64,000 nucleotides of DNA from Polymorphobacter megasporae (GTDB lineage: Bacteria; Pseudomonadota; Alphaproteobacteria; Sphingomonadales; Sphingomonadaceae), in NCBI RefSeq assembly GCF_018982885.2, contig NZ_CP081849.1, forward strand, positions 1 through 64,000. The letters are read 5' to 3'. The notes beneath the pieces were generated by a model. The model saw only the letters and a list, made by a program, of their open reading frames with translations, ran no database searches and was not told the DNA's origin. Shown piece after piece: positions 50,599 to 58,761 of the stretch; position 1 is the stretch's first letter, and each line of letters starts with the position of its first letter. The translations under genes and the position numbers were made by a program.

Positions 50599-51456
50599 AT
50601 GTCAGACAAGCCAGCCCCCGCCGGACGCGGGCCGTTGCCGCAGAAATTCCCGCACGAGCCGGAACGCTATCGCAAGGCGGCCGAACTGATCGTCGCGATG
50701 CGTCGCGGCGAGATCGAGCTGCAGGGCGCGGAGGGCTTCCCCGAAGACGCCGCGCCGCGCAACCGCGACGAGGCTCAGATCATCAACGACATCGTGATCG
50801 AGTTGCTCGGCCGCGCCGTGCTCGGGTGGAAGTTCTACATCGGCGCGATGATCCAACAGGCCCCGCTGCGCACGGCGATTTACGACATCTGGGAAAGCCC
50901 CGCGGTCCTGCCGCCCGAATGTTCGCAGCATCGCTGGATCGAACCCGAACTCGCGTGCCGCACGCTGCGCGACTTCGCGCCCCGCGAAAAGCCGTACAGC
51001 TATCAGGAGATCGTCGAGGGCATGGAAGTGCTGCCGGTGTTCGAGATCATCGGACCGCGCTTCCGCTTCGATTCCGCCGCGCACATGCGGAAAATCGTCA
51101 ACGGTTATCGCATCAACCCGCGGTTCGACGGACTGGCCGACGGCAATGCCTCGGGCGGATACGTCGTCGGCAAGGCGGTCAAGGACTGGCAGGAGTTCGA
51201 TTTCCTCAAGATGCGCGTGACGATGGACGCCGGCGACGAGCGGCTGGTCGACACCGTCGGCGGGCACCCGCTGGTCGATCCGTTCATGTCGATGTTCCCG
51301 CTCGTCAACCTGATGCGCAGCCGCGAAGGCCTCAAGGCGGGCAACCTGGTGGCGACGCATTCCTATTCGGGCTTCATCCCGGTCCCGGCGGACGAAAAGG
51401 TGGTCAGCACCTTCAGCTATTTCGAGCCGATCGAAGCGGTCTTCGCCTCGACTTGA
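50599..51456 (+). CDS. 2-oxopent-4-enoate hydratase / FAH-fold family protein
   Basis: The 285-residue product resembles the MhpD/HpcG hydratase and 4-oxalocrotonate decarboxylase branch of the FAH fold. It has a helical N-terminal arm (AAELIVAMRRGEIELQG), IIGPRFRFDSAAH (region of a Glu/Asp metal site), INPRFDGLADGNASGGYVVG and a closing VATHSYSGFIPVPADEKV. Such enzymes add water to 2-oxo-4-enoic acids after meta-cleavage. It follows cytochrome b561 and precedes a LysR regulator in the same direction. Members of this branch can be divergent, so the reaction is likely rather than certain. Confidence 0.7.
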   Translation: MSDKPAPAGRGPLPQKFPHEPERYRKAAELIVAMRRGEIELQGAEGFPEDAAPRNRDEAQIINDIVIELLGRAVLGWKFYIGAMIQQAPLRTAIYDIWESPAVLPPECSQHRWIEPELACRTLRDFAPREKPYSYQEIVEGMEVLPVFEIIGPRFRFDSAAHMRKIVNGYRINPRFDGLADGNASGGYVVGKAVKDWQEFDFLKMRVTMDAGDERLVDTVGGHPLVDPFMSMFPLVNLMRSREGLKAGNLVATHSYSGFIPVPADEKVVSTFSYFEPIEAVFAST

Positions 51457-51498
51457 CCGCCGCTTGCGAGGATCGCGGCACGCCCGTAGACGCATTCG

Positions 51499-52443
51499 AT
51501 GCGTCTCGAAAAGCTCGACCTCAACCTGTTGATCGCGCTCGATGCCCTGCTGCAGGAACGCGGCGTTTCGCTCGCCGCCGACCGGCTCAACCTCAGCCAG
51601 TCGGCGGCGAGCGGCGCGCTTTCCCGGCTGCGCGAGTATTTCAAGGACGATCTGCTCGTCCTGCAGGGGCGCAGCATGGCGCTGACCCCGCGCGCCGAAA
51701 AGCTGGTCGATCCGGTCCACTCGGTGCTCGAGCAGATCCGCGCGACGATCATGGTCGCCGAACCGTTCGACCCGGCGACATCGGACCGGACGCTGACCGT
51801 CATGGCGACCGACTATATCTTCGAAATTCTGCTGCGCCCGGCGATCGTCGCCTGCGCCGTCGAAGCGCCGGGTATCCGCTTCGAACTCGTGCCGATCATC
51901 GAGCATCCGGTCGAGGCGCTGCAGCGCGGCCGCGCCGACATCCTGATCGGGATCGACAACGTCATCTCGAGCGAGCAGCCGAGCGCCTTGCTCTACACTG
52001 AGGATTTCGTCGTCGCTGGCTGGCAGGGCAATCCGATGCTGCAGGGGCCGATGACACTCGACTGCTACGAGCGGCTCGCGCATGTCGCGGTCCGCTTCGG
52101 CCAGGCGACGTCGAGCTATGAAGCGACCGCGACGAGGTTGCGGTCGGTCGCGCGCCGGGTCGAGGTGATCGCGCCGAACTTCTCGTCGGTCGGGGGGTTG
52201 CTGGTCGGCACCAACCGGATCGCCACGATCCACCGGCTCCTGGCGGTGCGGCTCGCCGAGTATCTGCCGCTCGTGCTGATGGAGCTGCCCTTCGAGCTGC
52301 CGCCGGTCCGCGAAAGCGCGCAGTGGTCGTCGCGCAGCGCAAACGATCCGGCAGTGGCGTGGCTGGTCGAGCGGCTCAAGGGGATCGCCAAGCAGCTGCG
52401 GTCGACGTCGGGTGCCCCGCCCGAACGGAACGGGCGCAGCTAG
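51499..52443 (+). CDS. LysR-family transcriptional regulator (NodD/PcpR-like)
   Basis: The 314-residue product starts at ATG 51499 with MRLEKLDLNLLIALDALLQERGV, typical of the NodD-like LysR branch. A helix-turn-helix follows (AADRLNLSQSAASGALSRLREYF), then an inducer-binding domain (DRTLTVMATDYIFEILLRPAI and so on). PcpR and similar regulators respond to chlorophenols or aromatic acids. It is placed between a plus-strand hydratase gene and the minus-strand gallate-type operon; its 3' end overlaps that of the convergent alpha/beta hydrolase by 4 bp. It is a candidate activator for either. Confidence 0.88.
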   Translation: MRLEKLDLNLLIALDALLQERGVSLAADRLNLSQSAASGALSRLREYFKDDLLVLQGRSMALTPRAEKLVDPVHSVLEQIRATIMVAEPFDPATSDRTLTVMATDYIFEILLRPAIVACAVEAPGIRFELVPIIEHPVEALQRGRADILIGIDNVISSEQPSALLYTEDFVVAGWQGNPMLQGPMTLDCYERLAHVAVRFGQATSSYEATATRLRSVARRVEVIAPNFSSVGGLLVGTNRIATIHRLLAVRLAEYLPLVLMELPFELPPVRESAQWSSRSANDPAVAWLVERLKGIAKQLRSTSGAPPERNGRS

Positions 52444-53234
52444 CTGCTCAGGAACTCGACGATCGCCGGGACGGCCTCGGGGTCTTCGTTGAGGAAGCCA
52501 TGCGCGCCCTCGAACAGTCGCATCACCGACCCGGGAATCTTCGCCGCCATCGCGCGCTGCCCCGCCTCGGTTCCGAGCAGGTCGTAGCGCCCGCCGAACA
52601 GCGCCACCGGCACCCCGATCTGGTCGAGCCAGCCGAGCGCGTCATGCTCCTCGCGCGCTTCGAGCTGGCGTCGCGCGCCCATCGCCGCGTGCGGATCCGA
52701 CGGATCGACCGGGCCGCCGCGCTTCTTGCCCTGCTCGATCAGGATGAGCGCCTCCTCGGGGTTAGCCGCCTGCCATTCGAGCGATTTGCGCAGGTCGAGC
52801 GAGAGCATCTTCCGCGCGCGCGTCTCCGGGTCCTTGGCGTGTAGCGCAAGCAGCGGATAGCCATACGACCCGCCGGGGTTGGCGCACGCGAGGACCATCT
52901 TCGTGATCCGTGCGGGATGCCGCCGCGCGAATTCCTGCGCCACCGACCCGCCGAACGACACGCCGAGCACCGCCGCCCGGTCCCACCCTGCGACGTCCAT
53001 CAGCGCCGCGGCGTCGTCGGCATAGTCGGCCATGCTGTAGCGCCGGTCGGGCTTTTCGGTCTGGCCGAGCCCGCGCTGGTCATAGCGCAGCACGGTGAAA
53101 CGCTTCGAGAGCGTGTCGACATAGGGCTGCCGCTGCCGAAGGTCGGCCCCGGTGCCGTTGATGAACAGCAGCCGCGGCCCGGCACCGACGATCTCGTAAT
53201 AGAGCTTCAGATCGCGAACCTGGGCGAATGGCAT
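52440..53234 (-). CDS. Alpha/beta hydrolase (enol-lactonase or methyl-esterase-like)
   Basis: The 264-residue product is a compact alpha/beta hydrolase. It has a NGTGADLRQ oxyanion loop, a GVSFGGSVAQE nucleophile elbow (Ser about 93), FGGRYDLLG (Asp) and EGAHGFL (His). Proportions match 3-oxoadipate enol-lactonase and MhpC-like enzymes. As last gene of the operon with a DesZ-type dioxygenase, it could hydrolyse the methyl ester or lactone formed when 3-O-methylgallate is cleaved, giving 4-oxalomesaconate; this is inference from context. It is 9 bp behind the aldehyde dehydrogenase gene. Confidence 0.8.
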   Translation of the reverse strand: MPFAQVRDLKLYYEIVGAGPRLLFINGTGADLRQRQPYVDTLSKRFTVLRYDQRGLGQTEKPDRRYSMADYADDAAALMDVAGWDRAAVLGVSFGGSVAQEFARRHPARITKMVLACANPGGSYGYPLLALHAKDPETRARKMLSLDLRKSLEWQAANPEEALILIEQGKKRGGPVDPSDPHAAMGARRQLEAREEHDALGWLDQIGVPVALFGGRYDLLGTEAGQRAMAAKIPGSVMRLFEGAHGFLNEDPEAVPAIVEFLSS

Positions 53235-53243
53235 GCCCCCGAC

Positions 53244-54686
53244 CTACCCCTGCGCGATATATTTGTGATGAAGGTACGCATCGAGGCCTTCGCTCCCGCC
53301 TTCGGAGCCGTGGCCGCTTTCCTTGACCCCGCCGAACGGGGTTTCCGGCCCGGTCAGCCCGACGAAGTTGATCCCGACCATGCCCGCCTCGATCACATCG
53401 CCGATGTCGGCGGCGGTTCGCGCCGACCGCGTCCAGGCATAGGCCGCGAGGCCGTAGGGCAGCCGGTTCGCCTGCGCGACGACGTCGTCGAAGCGGTCGA
53501 AGCGCTGGGTCACCGCGACCGGCCCGAACGGCTCCTCGTTCATGATCCGCGCGGCGTTCGGCACGTCGGCCAGCACGGTCGGTTGCCAGAAATTGCCTGC
53601 GCCGCCGGTCGCGTCGCCGCCGGTGACCACGCGCGCACCGGTCGCGGCGGCTTCGGCGACCATGTCGTGCATCGCAGACAGCCGCCGCGGATTCGCCAGC
53701 GGCCCCATCGTCGTCGCGGGGTCGAGGCCATTGCCGAGCCTGAGCCGGGCCGCCGCCGCCGCGAACTTCTCGACGAACGCGTCGTGGATGCTCTCGTGGA
53801 GATAGAATCGCGTCGGGGCGATGCAGATCTGGCCCGCGTTGCGATACTTGCCCGCCGCAAGCATCGGCACCGCGCGGTCGAGATCGGCGTCGGCGAAGAC
53901 GATGACCGGGGCATGACCGCCCAGCTCCATCGTCGTCGGCTTCATCACCCTTGCCGCGAGGACGCCGAGTTGCTTGCCGACCGCGGTCGAGCCGGTGAAA
54001 GTAATCTTGCGGATGACCGGAGAGGCGATGAGGTAGCTCGAGATATCGGGCGGCACGCCGAACACGACGTTGAGCACACCCTTTGGCAAGCCGGCATCGT
54101 CGAGCGCCCGTGCGAGCGCGAGCGCGCTTCCCGGGGTTTCTTCGGCGGGCTTGATGATCACCGAACACCCTGCCGCCAGTGCCGCCGCGAGCTTGCGCGA
54201 CGGAATCGTCGTCGGGAAATTCCACGGGCTGAACGCGGCGACCGGACCGATCGGCTCCTTGGTCACGAGGTGGCGGACGCCCGGATGCTTCGACGGCACG
54301 ATCCGGCCGTAGGCGCGCCGCGCTTCCTCGGCGTACCAGTCGAAGATGTCGGCGCACGCAAAGGCTTCGGCGGTCGATTCACTGATCGGTTTGCCCTGCT
54401 CGCGCGTCGAAATCGCGCCGATCTGCGAAGCCCGCTCGCGCAGCAGGTCGGCGGCGCGGCGCAGGACCCGGGCGCGATCATATGCCGAAACAGCGCGCCA
54501 GATCTTAAACCCGGCATCGGCGGCGGCCAGCGCCTCGTCGAGGTCGCCCTGCGTCGCGACGGGCAGATCGGCGATCGTCGCGCCGGTAGCCGGGTCGACG
54601 ACCGGGATCGTCGCGCCGTCGCCCGCCGCCCGCCAGACCCCGGCGATGAACAGCGTCGGCTTTGGATAATCGTGATCGTCGTTCAT
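53244..54686 (-). CDS. NAD(P)-dependent aldehyde dehydrogenase (SSADH-like)
   Basis: The 480-residue product has FSPWNFPTTIPSRK, the cofactor FTGSTAVGK, catalytic Glu254 (TTMELGGHAP) and catalytic Cys288 (NAGQICIAPTRF), with the C-terminal EEPFGPVA and PFGGVKESG motifs. The closest pattern is succinate-semialdehyde dehydrogenase GabD. In this setting it might oxidise vanillin, syringaldehyde or another aromatic aldehyde released by the FerB-type lyase encoded at 61093, or an aliphatic semialdehyde. ATG 54686 overlaps the stop of the upstream RraA-family gene (ATGA), so translation is coupled. Confidence 0.9.
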   Translation of the reverse strand: MNDDHDYPKPTLFIAGVWRAAGDGATIPVVDPATGATIADLPVATQGDLDEALAAADAGFKIWRAVSAYDRARVLRRAADLLRERASQIGAISTREQGKPISESTAEAFACADIFDWYAEEARRAYGRIVPSKHPGVRHLVTKEPIGPVAAFSPWNFPTTIPSRKLAAALAAGCSVIIKPAEETPGSALALARALDDAGLPKGVLNVVFGVPPDISSYLIASPVIRKITFTGSTAVGKQLGVLAARVMKPTTMELGGHAPVIVFADADLDRAVPMLAAGKYRNAGQICIAPTRFYLHESIHDAFVEKFAAAAARLRLGNGLDPATTMGPLANPRRLSAMHDMVAEAAATGARVVTGGDATGGAGNFWQPTVLADVPNAARIMNEEPFGPVAVTQRFDRFDDVVAQANRLPYGLAAYAWTRSARTAADIGDVIEAGMVGINFVGLTGPETPFGGVKESGHGSEGGSEGLDAYLHHKYIAQG

Positions 54687-55309
54687 GCTGCGCCGAATCC
54701 GTAGATGTCGATCGTTCGCTCGCCCGCCTTGATACGCGCGATCTTGTCGGCTTCGTCGCGTTCGCGGAGCGCCCCGCCCAACAGCGCGGTGGCGACCGTC
54801 GGCGCGGACAGAGCGACGACCCCGTCGCGGTCGCCGACGATCAGGTCGCCTTGCCCGACCACGACGTCGCCGATGCGGATCGGCTGGCGCGTCCACGCGG
54901 TGGCGGCATAGCCCTTGATCGTGCCGTTGAGGCAGACGCCGTTCGAAAAAACCGGGAACGGCATCACCGACAGGCCCGCCACGTCGCGGACGCCGCCGTC
55001 GATAACGAGGCCGCCGAGCCGCTGCTCGATCGCCGCAGTGTTGAGGATATCGCCCCAATAACCCCATTCGATCCCGCCGCTCGTCGACACGACGAGCACG
55101 TCTCCGGGCGCAGCTTGGTACAGCGCGCGGTGTATCCAAAGATTGTCGCCCGCGGGGACGTGCACCGTGAACGCCGGCCCGGCGATGCGCATGCCGGGCG
55201 CGACCGGCTTGATCGCCGAAGGCAGCGCCCCGATCCGGCCCGCCGCCTCGTGCAGCGTGGCGGCACCGAGGCGCGCCGCTTCGGCGAGCAGATCGACGCT
55301 ATAGCTCAT
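54683..55309 (-). CDS. RraA-family protein 1 (CHA aldolase-like)
   Basis: The 208-residue product matches the RraA / 4-carboxy-4-hydroxy-2-oxoadipate (CHA) aldolase family. It has LHEAAGRIGALPSAIKP at the N-terminus, VSTSGGIEWGYWGDIL, and the catalytic Arg-Asp pair in VIDGGVRDVAGL, ending with GDLIVGDRDGVVAL. LigK-type members split CHA into pyruvate and oxaloacetate, the last step of protocatechuate 4,5- and gallate cleavage. Of the three tandem paralogues, this one is nearest to the canonical pattern. It overlaps both neighbours by 4 bases. Confidence 0.82.
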   Translation of the reverse strand: MSYSVDLLAEAARLGAATLHEAAGRIGALPSAIKPVAPGMRIAGPAFTVHVPAGDNLWIHRALYQAAPGDVLVVSTSGGIEWGYWGDILNTAAIEQRLGGLVIDGGVRDVAGLSVMPFPVFSNGVCLNGTIKGYAATAWTRQPIRIGDVVVGQGDLIVGDRDGVVALSAPTVATALLGGALRERDEADKIARIKAGERTIDIYGFGAA

Positions 55310-55962
55310 TTGCCCTCGCGTCGTTGAAGGAGGTGATACTGCTGCTGCCGCCGCGCCTCGTCGAGCCGCAGCCCGCCGGCGATGGCGTTGCGGATACGCA
55401 TCTCGGCGGCGTCTATCGCCTCGGCGGCATCGAGCACCTCGGTTTCGCGGTCGGCGGGGATGACGACGACGCCGTCCGAATCGCCGCGGACGATATCGCC
55501 AGGTGCGACGCGGACGTCGCCGATCGTCACGATCACCTGCGTCGCGTCGAGCTGCACCCGGTCCTTGCCGGTCCGCATCGAATAGCTGCGGCTGTACATC
55601 GGGTAGCCGAGATCAAGCGCGAGGTGGGTGTCGCGGCACGCCCCGTCAATCACCGTCCCGCCGAGACCGCGCTTGTTCGCGGTGAAGGTCAGGATATCGC
55701 CCCACACCGTCGCGTCGGGCCGGCCGCCGTTGTCGATTACCACAACGTGCCCCGCTGGCACATCGTCGATGAAGTCGCCGACGGTGCCAACGGGATGCCC
55801 GACCGGAGCATAACTGAGGGTGAACGCCCGTCCCGCCAGCCGGAAGCGATGGTCGAGAGGCTTGATCCCGAGGCACTGGCCGGCGATGCTGAGCCGGTCG
55901 AGCGCGTCGCTGATCGTCGCGGTATCGAGCCGCCCGGCCCGTTCGACGTTGATGTCGCTCAC
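55306..55962 (-). CDS. RraA-family protein 2
   Basis: The 218-residue product starts at GTG 55962, overlapping the preceding stop by 4 bases (GTGA); a longer frame upstream runs inside the neighbour and is not real. It shows RLDTATISDALDRLSIAGQ, VVIDNGGRPDATVWGDIL, VIDGACRDTHLA (catalytic Arg-Asp) and DIVRGDSDGVVVIP. It belongs to the RraA/CHA-aldolase family but diverges from paralogues 1 and 3 in the substrate-facing loops. It could be an aldolase for another oxo-acid or a decarboxylase. A C-terminal helix rich in Gln and Arg is extra. Confidence 0.8.
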   Translation of the reverse strand: MSDINVERAGRLDTATISDALDRLSIAGQCLGIKPLDHRFRLAGRAFTLSYAPVGHPVGTVGDFIDDVPAGHVVVIDNGGRPDATVWGDILTFTANKRGLGGTVIDGACRDTHLALDLGYPMYSRSYSMRTGKDRVQLDATQVIVTIGDVRVAPGDIVRGDSDGVVVIPADRETEVLDAAEAIDAAEMRIRNAIAGGLRLDEARRQQQYHLLQRREGK

Positions 55963-56624
55963 CCGGTCGTCTCCAGCAGATGTTCGTAATCGCCGCCCAT
56001 CACCGTCGAGACCGGATGCCCGGCGAGCACCGCCTTGGTCATGCCGGCTTCGCGCAGCGCGATGCGTTCGGCGGCGGCGAGGACGTCGTCGATCCGGGCG
56101 GCAGGGACGAATGCCGCGCCGCTGCCGTCGGCGACGACCCAGTCCCCGGTCGCGACCGTGACGTCGCCGACGGTGACGTCCACCCCGGTCGCAATCTCGT
56201 AGACACGCCCCCGCGCAGTCCGCGCCGTGCTGCCGCGCGCATAGACCGGAAAACCGATCTCGGCGGCCTCGTCGACGTCGCGCGCCAGCCCCTCGACGAT
56301 CACGCCCGATACACCGCGCCCTCGCGCCGCGTTCGACAGGATGCCGCCCCAGCCGGCGCATTCGACGCCGGTGCGCTGCTCGACGACGATCACCTGCCCC
56401 GGCGCGGCCATGTCGATCGCAGTGGTGCAGAGATGGCGCGGCACCGTGCCCTCCGGCGGCTTGCCAGCGGCGAGCTTGACGGTGATGATCGATCCCGAGA
56501 CGCGCCCCCGAGCGGCGCGCGGCGCGAGCCCGGTCACCGACGACGGCAGGCCGAGCTGGTCGAGCGCATCGGACACCGCGCAGGCATCGAGCCGCGCGAG
56601 GCGTTTGGCGATATCGTCGGTCAT
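55959..56624 (-). CDS. RraA-family protein 3
   Basis: The 221-residue product has LARLDACAVSDALDQLGLPSS, VIVVEQRTGVECAGWGGILS, IVEGLARDVDEAAEIGFPVYARG (Arg-Asp) and GDWVVADGSGAAFVPA. The glycine-rich GWGGILS replaces the usual WGDIL, so the Asp seen in paralogues 1 and 2 is missing. This may alter activity or mark a structural role. It begins two bases after the stop of the DesZ-type gene, within one tight operon. Confidence 0.8.
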   Translation of the reverse strand: MTDDIAKRLARLDACAVSDALDQLGLPSSVTGLAPRAARGRVSGSIITVKLAAGKPPEGTVPRHLCTTAIDMAAPGQVIVVEQRTGVECAGWGGILSNAARGRGVSGVIVEGLARDVDEAAEIGFPVYARGSTARTARGRVYEIATGVDVTVGDVTVATGDWVVADGSGAAFVPAARIDDVLAAAERIALREAGMTKAVLAGHPVSTVMGGDYEHLLETTG

Positions 56625-56625
56625 G

Positions 56626-57639
56626 TCAGTTCCAGTAAACGAAGCCGTTGGCGGTGCCCGTCCCAGCTTCGGACCGGTAGCACGGCTGGTAGTCGACGAC
56701 GTCGCCGGCGAGGTCGGTCTCGAACAATGCCCCCGCCGCCGCGATCCAGTTCTTGAGTTCGCTGCTCCCGGATTGCAGCCAGTCCTCGCCGATCGTGCAC
56801 AGGGCTTCGCCGTCGCGCGCCGCGAGCGCGTCGAAGATCCGCTGGTCGAACGGCTCGTCGATGACGAAATGCGACATGCCGCCCGAGCCGAAGATCGCGA
56901 CGCGGGCGTCGGAGTCCCACGCCCGGATCGCGCGTCCGACAGTGCGCCCCATCTCGAAGCAGCGCCGCGCGGTCGGCTGGTTCGGCGGGAAGAAAGTGTT
57001 GGTGATGAACGGCACGTGCGGCACGACGGCGTCGCGCATGATCTGGCGATAGACGAAGCCGAAGGCGTGACCGATCCCGGTGTGCCAGTGACCTTCGAGC
57101 CGCGGCAGCTGGCTGGCGCGGGTGATGTCGAACGAGTGCGCGACGAGGTCGCCGATCAGGTAGTTCGCGAGTTCGGGATGCCCCGGATATTCGGTGTAGT
57201 CAGGCGGTTTGTGCCCCCATTCGGCGGCGTGGATGCCCGGCGGATGCTTCGCCGCCTGTTCGTCGGACGATGGCTCGTTCCAGACTTTCTCGCCGTTGAA
57301 GACGGTGAACGCCGGCATCAGCGTGTCGTTGAACAGCTCCTGCTGGTCGTTGCCGAAGATCACCGCGACGTCGGGTTTTACCGCGGCGAAGGCTTCGGCC
57401 ATCGTGTCGATCGCGACCCGGCACGCGGCGTTTCGCTTGGTCCGTTCGGCAAGCGAACTCTTCTCGGCAAGCCCTTCGTCGCGCCGCATCGCAACGAGCG
57501 TGTCGAAGTCGTAACGGCCGGTCTGATACCAATGCGCCTTGTTGGCGTGGTCAGCCGGGAGGCGCAACAGCCACTCCTCGGGCGTCGTCGACAGCGTCGG
57601 ACCGTGCGTGGTCCACATGCCCAGAACGATTTCCGCCAT
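56626..57639 (-). CDS. Class III extradiol dioxygenase, 3-O-methylgallate 3,4-dioxygenase-like (DesZ type)
   Basis: The 337-residue single-chain enzyme belongs to the LigB superfamily: H12 (GMWTTHGPTLS), the FGNDQQELFNDTLMPAF stretch, PPNQPTARRCFEMGR, H257 in GSGGMSHFVIDEP (acid/base) and E294 (GSSELKNW). Its order of motifs is that of DesZ-type 3-O-methylgallate and related gallate dioxygenases. At the position of LigB's second metal His there is Gln99 in NDQQ. It is expected to open 3-O-methylgallate or gallate. AGGAGG precedes ATG 57639. It lies just downstream of the LigJ-type hydratase gene (17 bp). Confidence 0.82.
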   Translation of the reverse strand: MAEIVLGMWTTHGPTLSTTPEEWLLRLPADHANKAHWYQTGRYDFDTLVAMRRDEGLAEKSSLAERTKRNAACRVAIDTMAEAFAAVKPDVAVIFGNDQQELFNDTLMPAFTVFNGEKVWNEPSSDEQAAKHPPGIHAAEWGHKPPDYTEYPGHPELANYLIGDLVAHSFDITRASQLPRLEGHWHTGIGHAFGFVYRQIMRDAVVPHVPFITNTFFPPNQPTARRCFEMGRTVGRAIRAWDSDARVAIFGSGGMSHFVIDEPFDQRIFDALAARDGEALCTIGEDWLQSGSSELKNWIAAAGALFETDLAGDVVDYQPCYRSEAGTGTANGFVYWN

Positions 57640-57655
57640 CCCTTGTCCTCCTGGA

Positions 57656-58660
57656 TCAGACGTCGAGCTTGAACACGCGGCGGGCGTTGTCCTCGAAGAT
57701 CATCTTCTTCTGCGCGTCGGTCAGCCAGGTGAAACCGGCGATGGTCGGCGCGATATCGTCCATCGTGCTGACCTGCGAGCCTTGCGGATCGTATTGCGAC
57801 CCGACGCCAGGGCATTCCGAACCGAACAGGCAATGTTCGGCGCCCACCGTCTCGATCAGGAGCCTGAGCGCGCCCTCGGTATACAGCACGGTATCGAAAT
57901 AGAGCTTCGAGAAATTCTCGCGGAAGTCCTTCCCGGCATAGATGTTGCCGGCGATGAACCGGCCGATCTGATAGGGGATCGCGCCGCCGCCGTGGCTGAC
58001 GACGATCTTGAGATCGGGGAAGTCGGTGAACACGTCCGAATTGACGAGGTTGTAGACCGCCGTGGTTTCCTCGTTGATGAAGTGGAGCGAATACGGTTCG
58101 CGGTCGGCGCGCGACCCGGTCGCGTGGATGTGCGCCGGCAGGTCGAGTTCGCACAATTTTTCATACAGCGGATACCAGTAGCGCTCGCCGAGGCCCGGCG
58201 GGTGCGTGCCGGTATTCTCATAGGGATCGGGGTTGAGCAGGCAGCCCTTAAAGCCGAGATTGATGCAGCGCTCGAGTTCGGGCAGCGTGTTCTCGATAGG
58301 CTCGCCCGCGACCTGCGGCAGGCCGCAGATGCCGACGAACCTGTCGGGAAACAGCTCGACGTTGCGGTGGATGATCTTGTTGCACTCCTCGACGAACCAG
58401 TGGACCACCCGGCCCGGCTCGAAGCTCGACATCATCTGGAACGGCCGCGGCGAAATCAGCTGGAGGTCGGTGCCGTGCTTGTGCAGCATGTCGAGATGGC
58501 CGCACGGTGCCATTTCCTTCTTGTTCGCGGCGGCGCGGATCTGGTCGTCGGTCACCCGCACCCCGCCGCGCCCGTGGCTGCCGCGATGCGACAAAATGTT
58601 CGCCTTGTACGCCCATAGTTCGGTCGGCGCGCTGACGTGCCCGTGGCAATCGATGATCAT
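57656..58660 (-). CDS. ligJ: 4-oxalomesaconate hydratase-like amidohydrolase (LigJ type)
   Basis: The 334-residue product starts MIIDCHGHVSAP, the H6/H8 metal pair of amidohydrolases. It continues with GHLDMLHKHGTDLQLISPRP, CGLPQVAGEPIENTLPELERCI, LPAHIHATG, IVVSHGGGAIPYQIGRF and LFGSECPGVGS. This arrangement is that of LigJ, which hydrates 4-oxalomesaconate to CHA in protocatechuate 4,5-cleavage and gallate catabolism. It is the first gene of the minus-strand operon with the dioxygenase and aldolase-family genes, which is the expected order of steps. GGAGAGG precedes the ATG. A perfect operator-like palindrome lies 40 bp upstream. Confidence 0.88.
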   Translation of the reverse strand: MIIDCHGHVSAPTELWAYKANILSHRGSHGRGGVRVTDDQIRAAANKKEMAPCGHLDMLHKHGTDLQLISPRPFQMMSSFEPGRVVHWFVEECNKIIHRNVELFPDRFVGICGLPQVAGEPIENTLPELERCINLGFKGCLLNPDPYENTGTHPPGLGERYWYPLYEKLCELDLPAHIHATGSRADREPYSLHFINEETTAVYNLVNSDVFTDFPDLKIVVSHGGGAIPYQIGRFIAGNIYAGKDFRENFSKLYFDTVLYTEGALRLLIETVGAEHCLFGSECPGVGSQYDPQGSQVSTMDDIAPTIAGFTWLTDAQKKMIFEDNARRVFKLDV

Positions 58661-58699
58661 TCGGCCTCTCCGGCGCTCGCAGAATCGTACGGTCTCGAC

Positions 58700-58717
58700 A
58701 TTGTCAGACGTCTGATA
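58700..58717. promoter_or_regulatory. Perfect operator-like palindrome between divergent operons
   Basis: ATTGTCAGACGTCTGATA contains the perfect 12 bp palindrome TCAGACGTCTGA. It lies between the ligJ-type operon (start 58660) and the monooxygenase gene (start 58762), so a single regulator could control both. It is the best copy of the repeated site in this window. Confidence 0.65.
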
Positions 58718-58761
58718 TTATAGCATCCTCCGGTGTGCAACCGGTTTAGGACGCAACGGCC

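Noticed and set aside
55306-56361. Extended version of RraA-family gene 2
   Set aside because: The N-terminal part is a shadow of RraA gene 3; GTG 55962 fits the family and the 4-base overlap.
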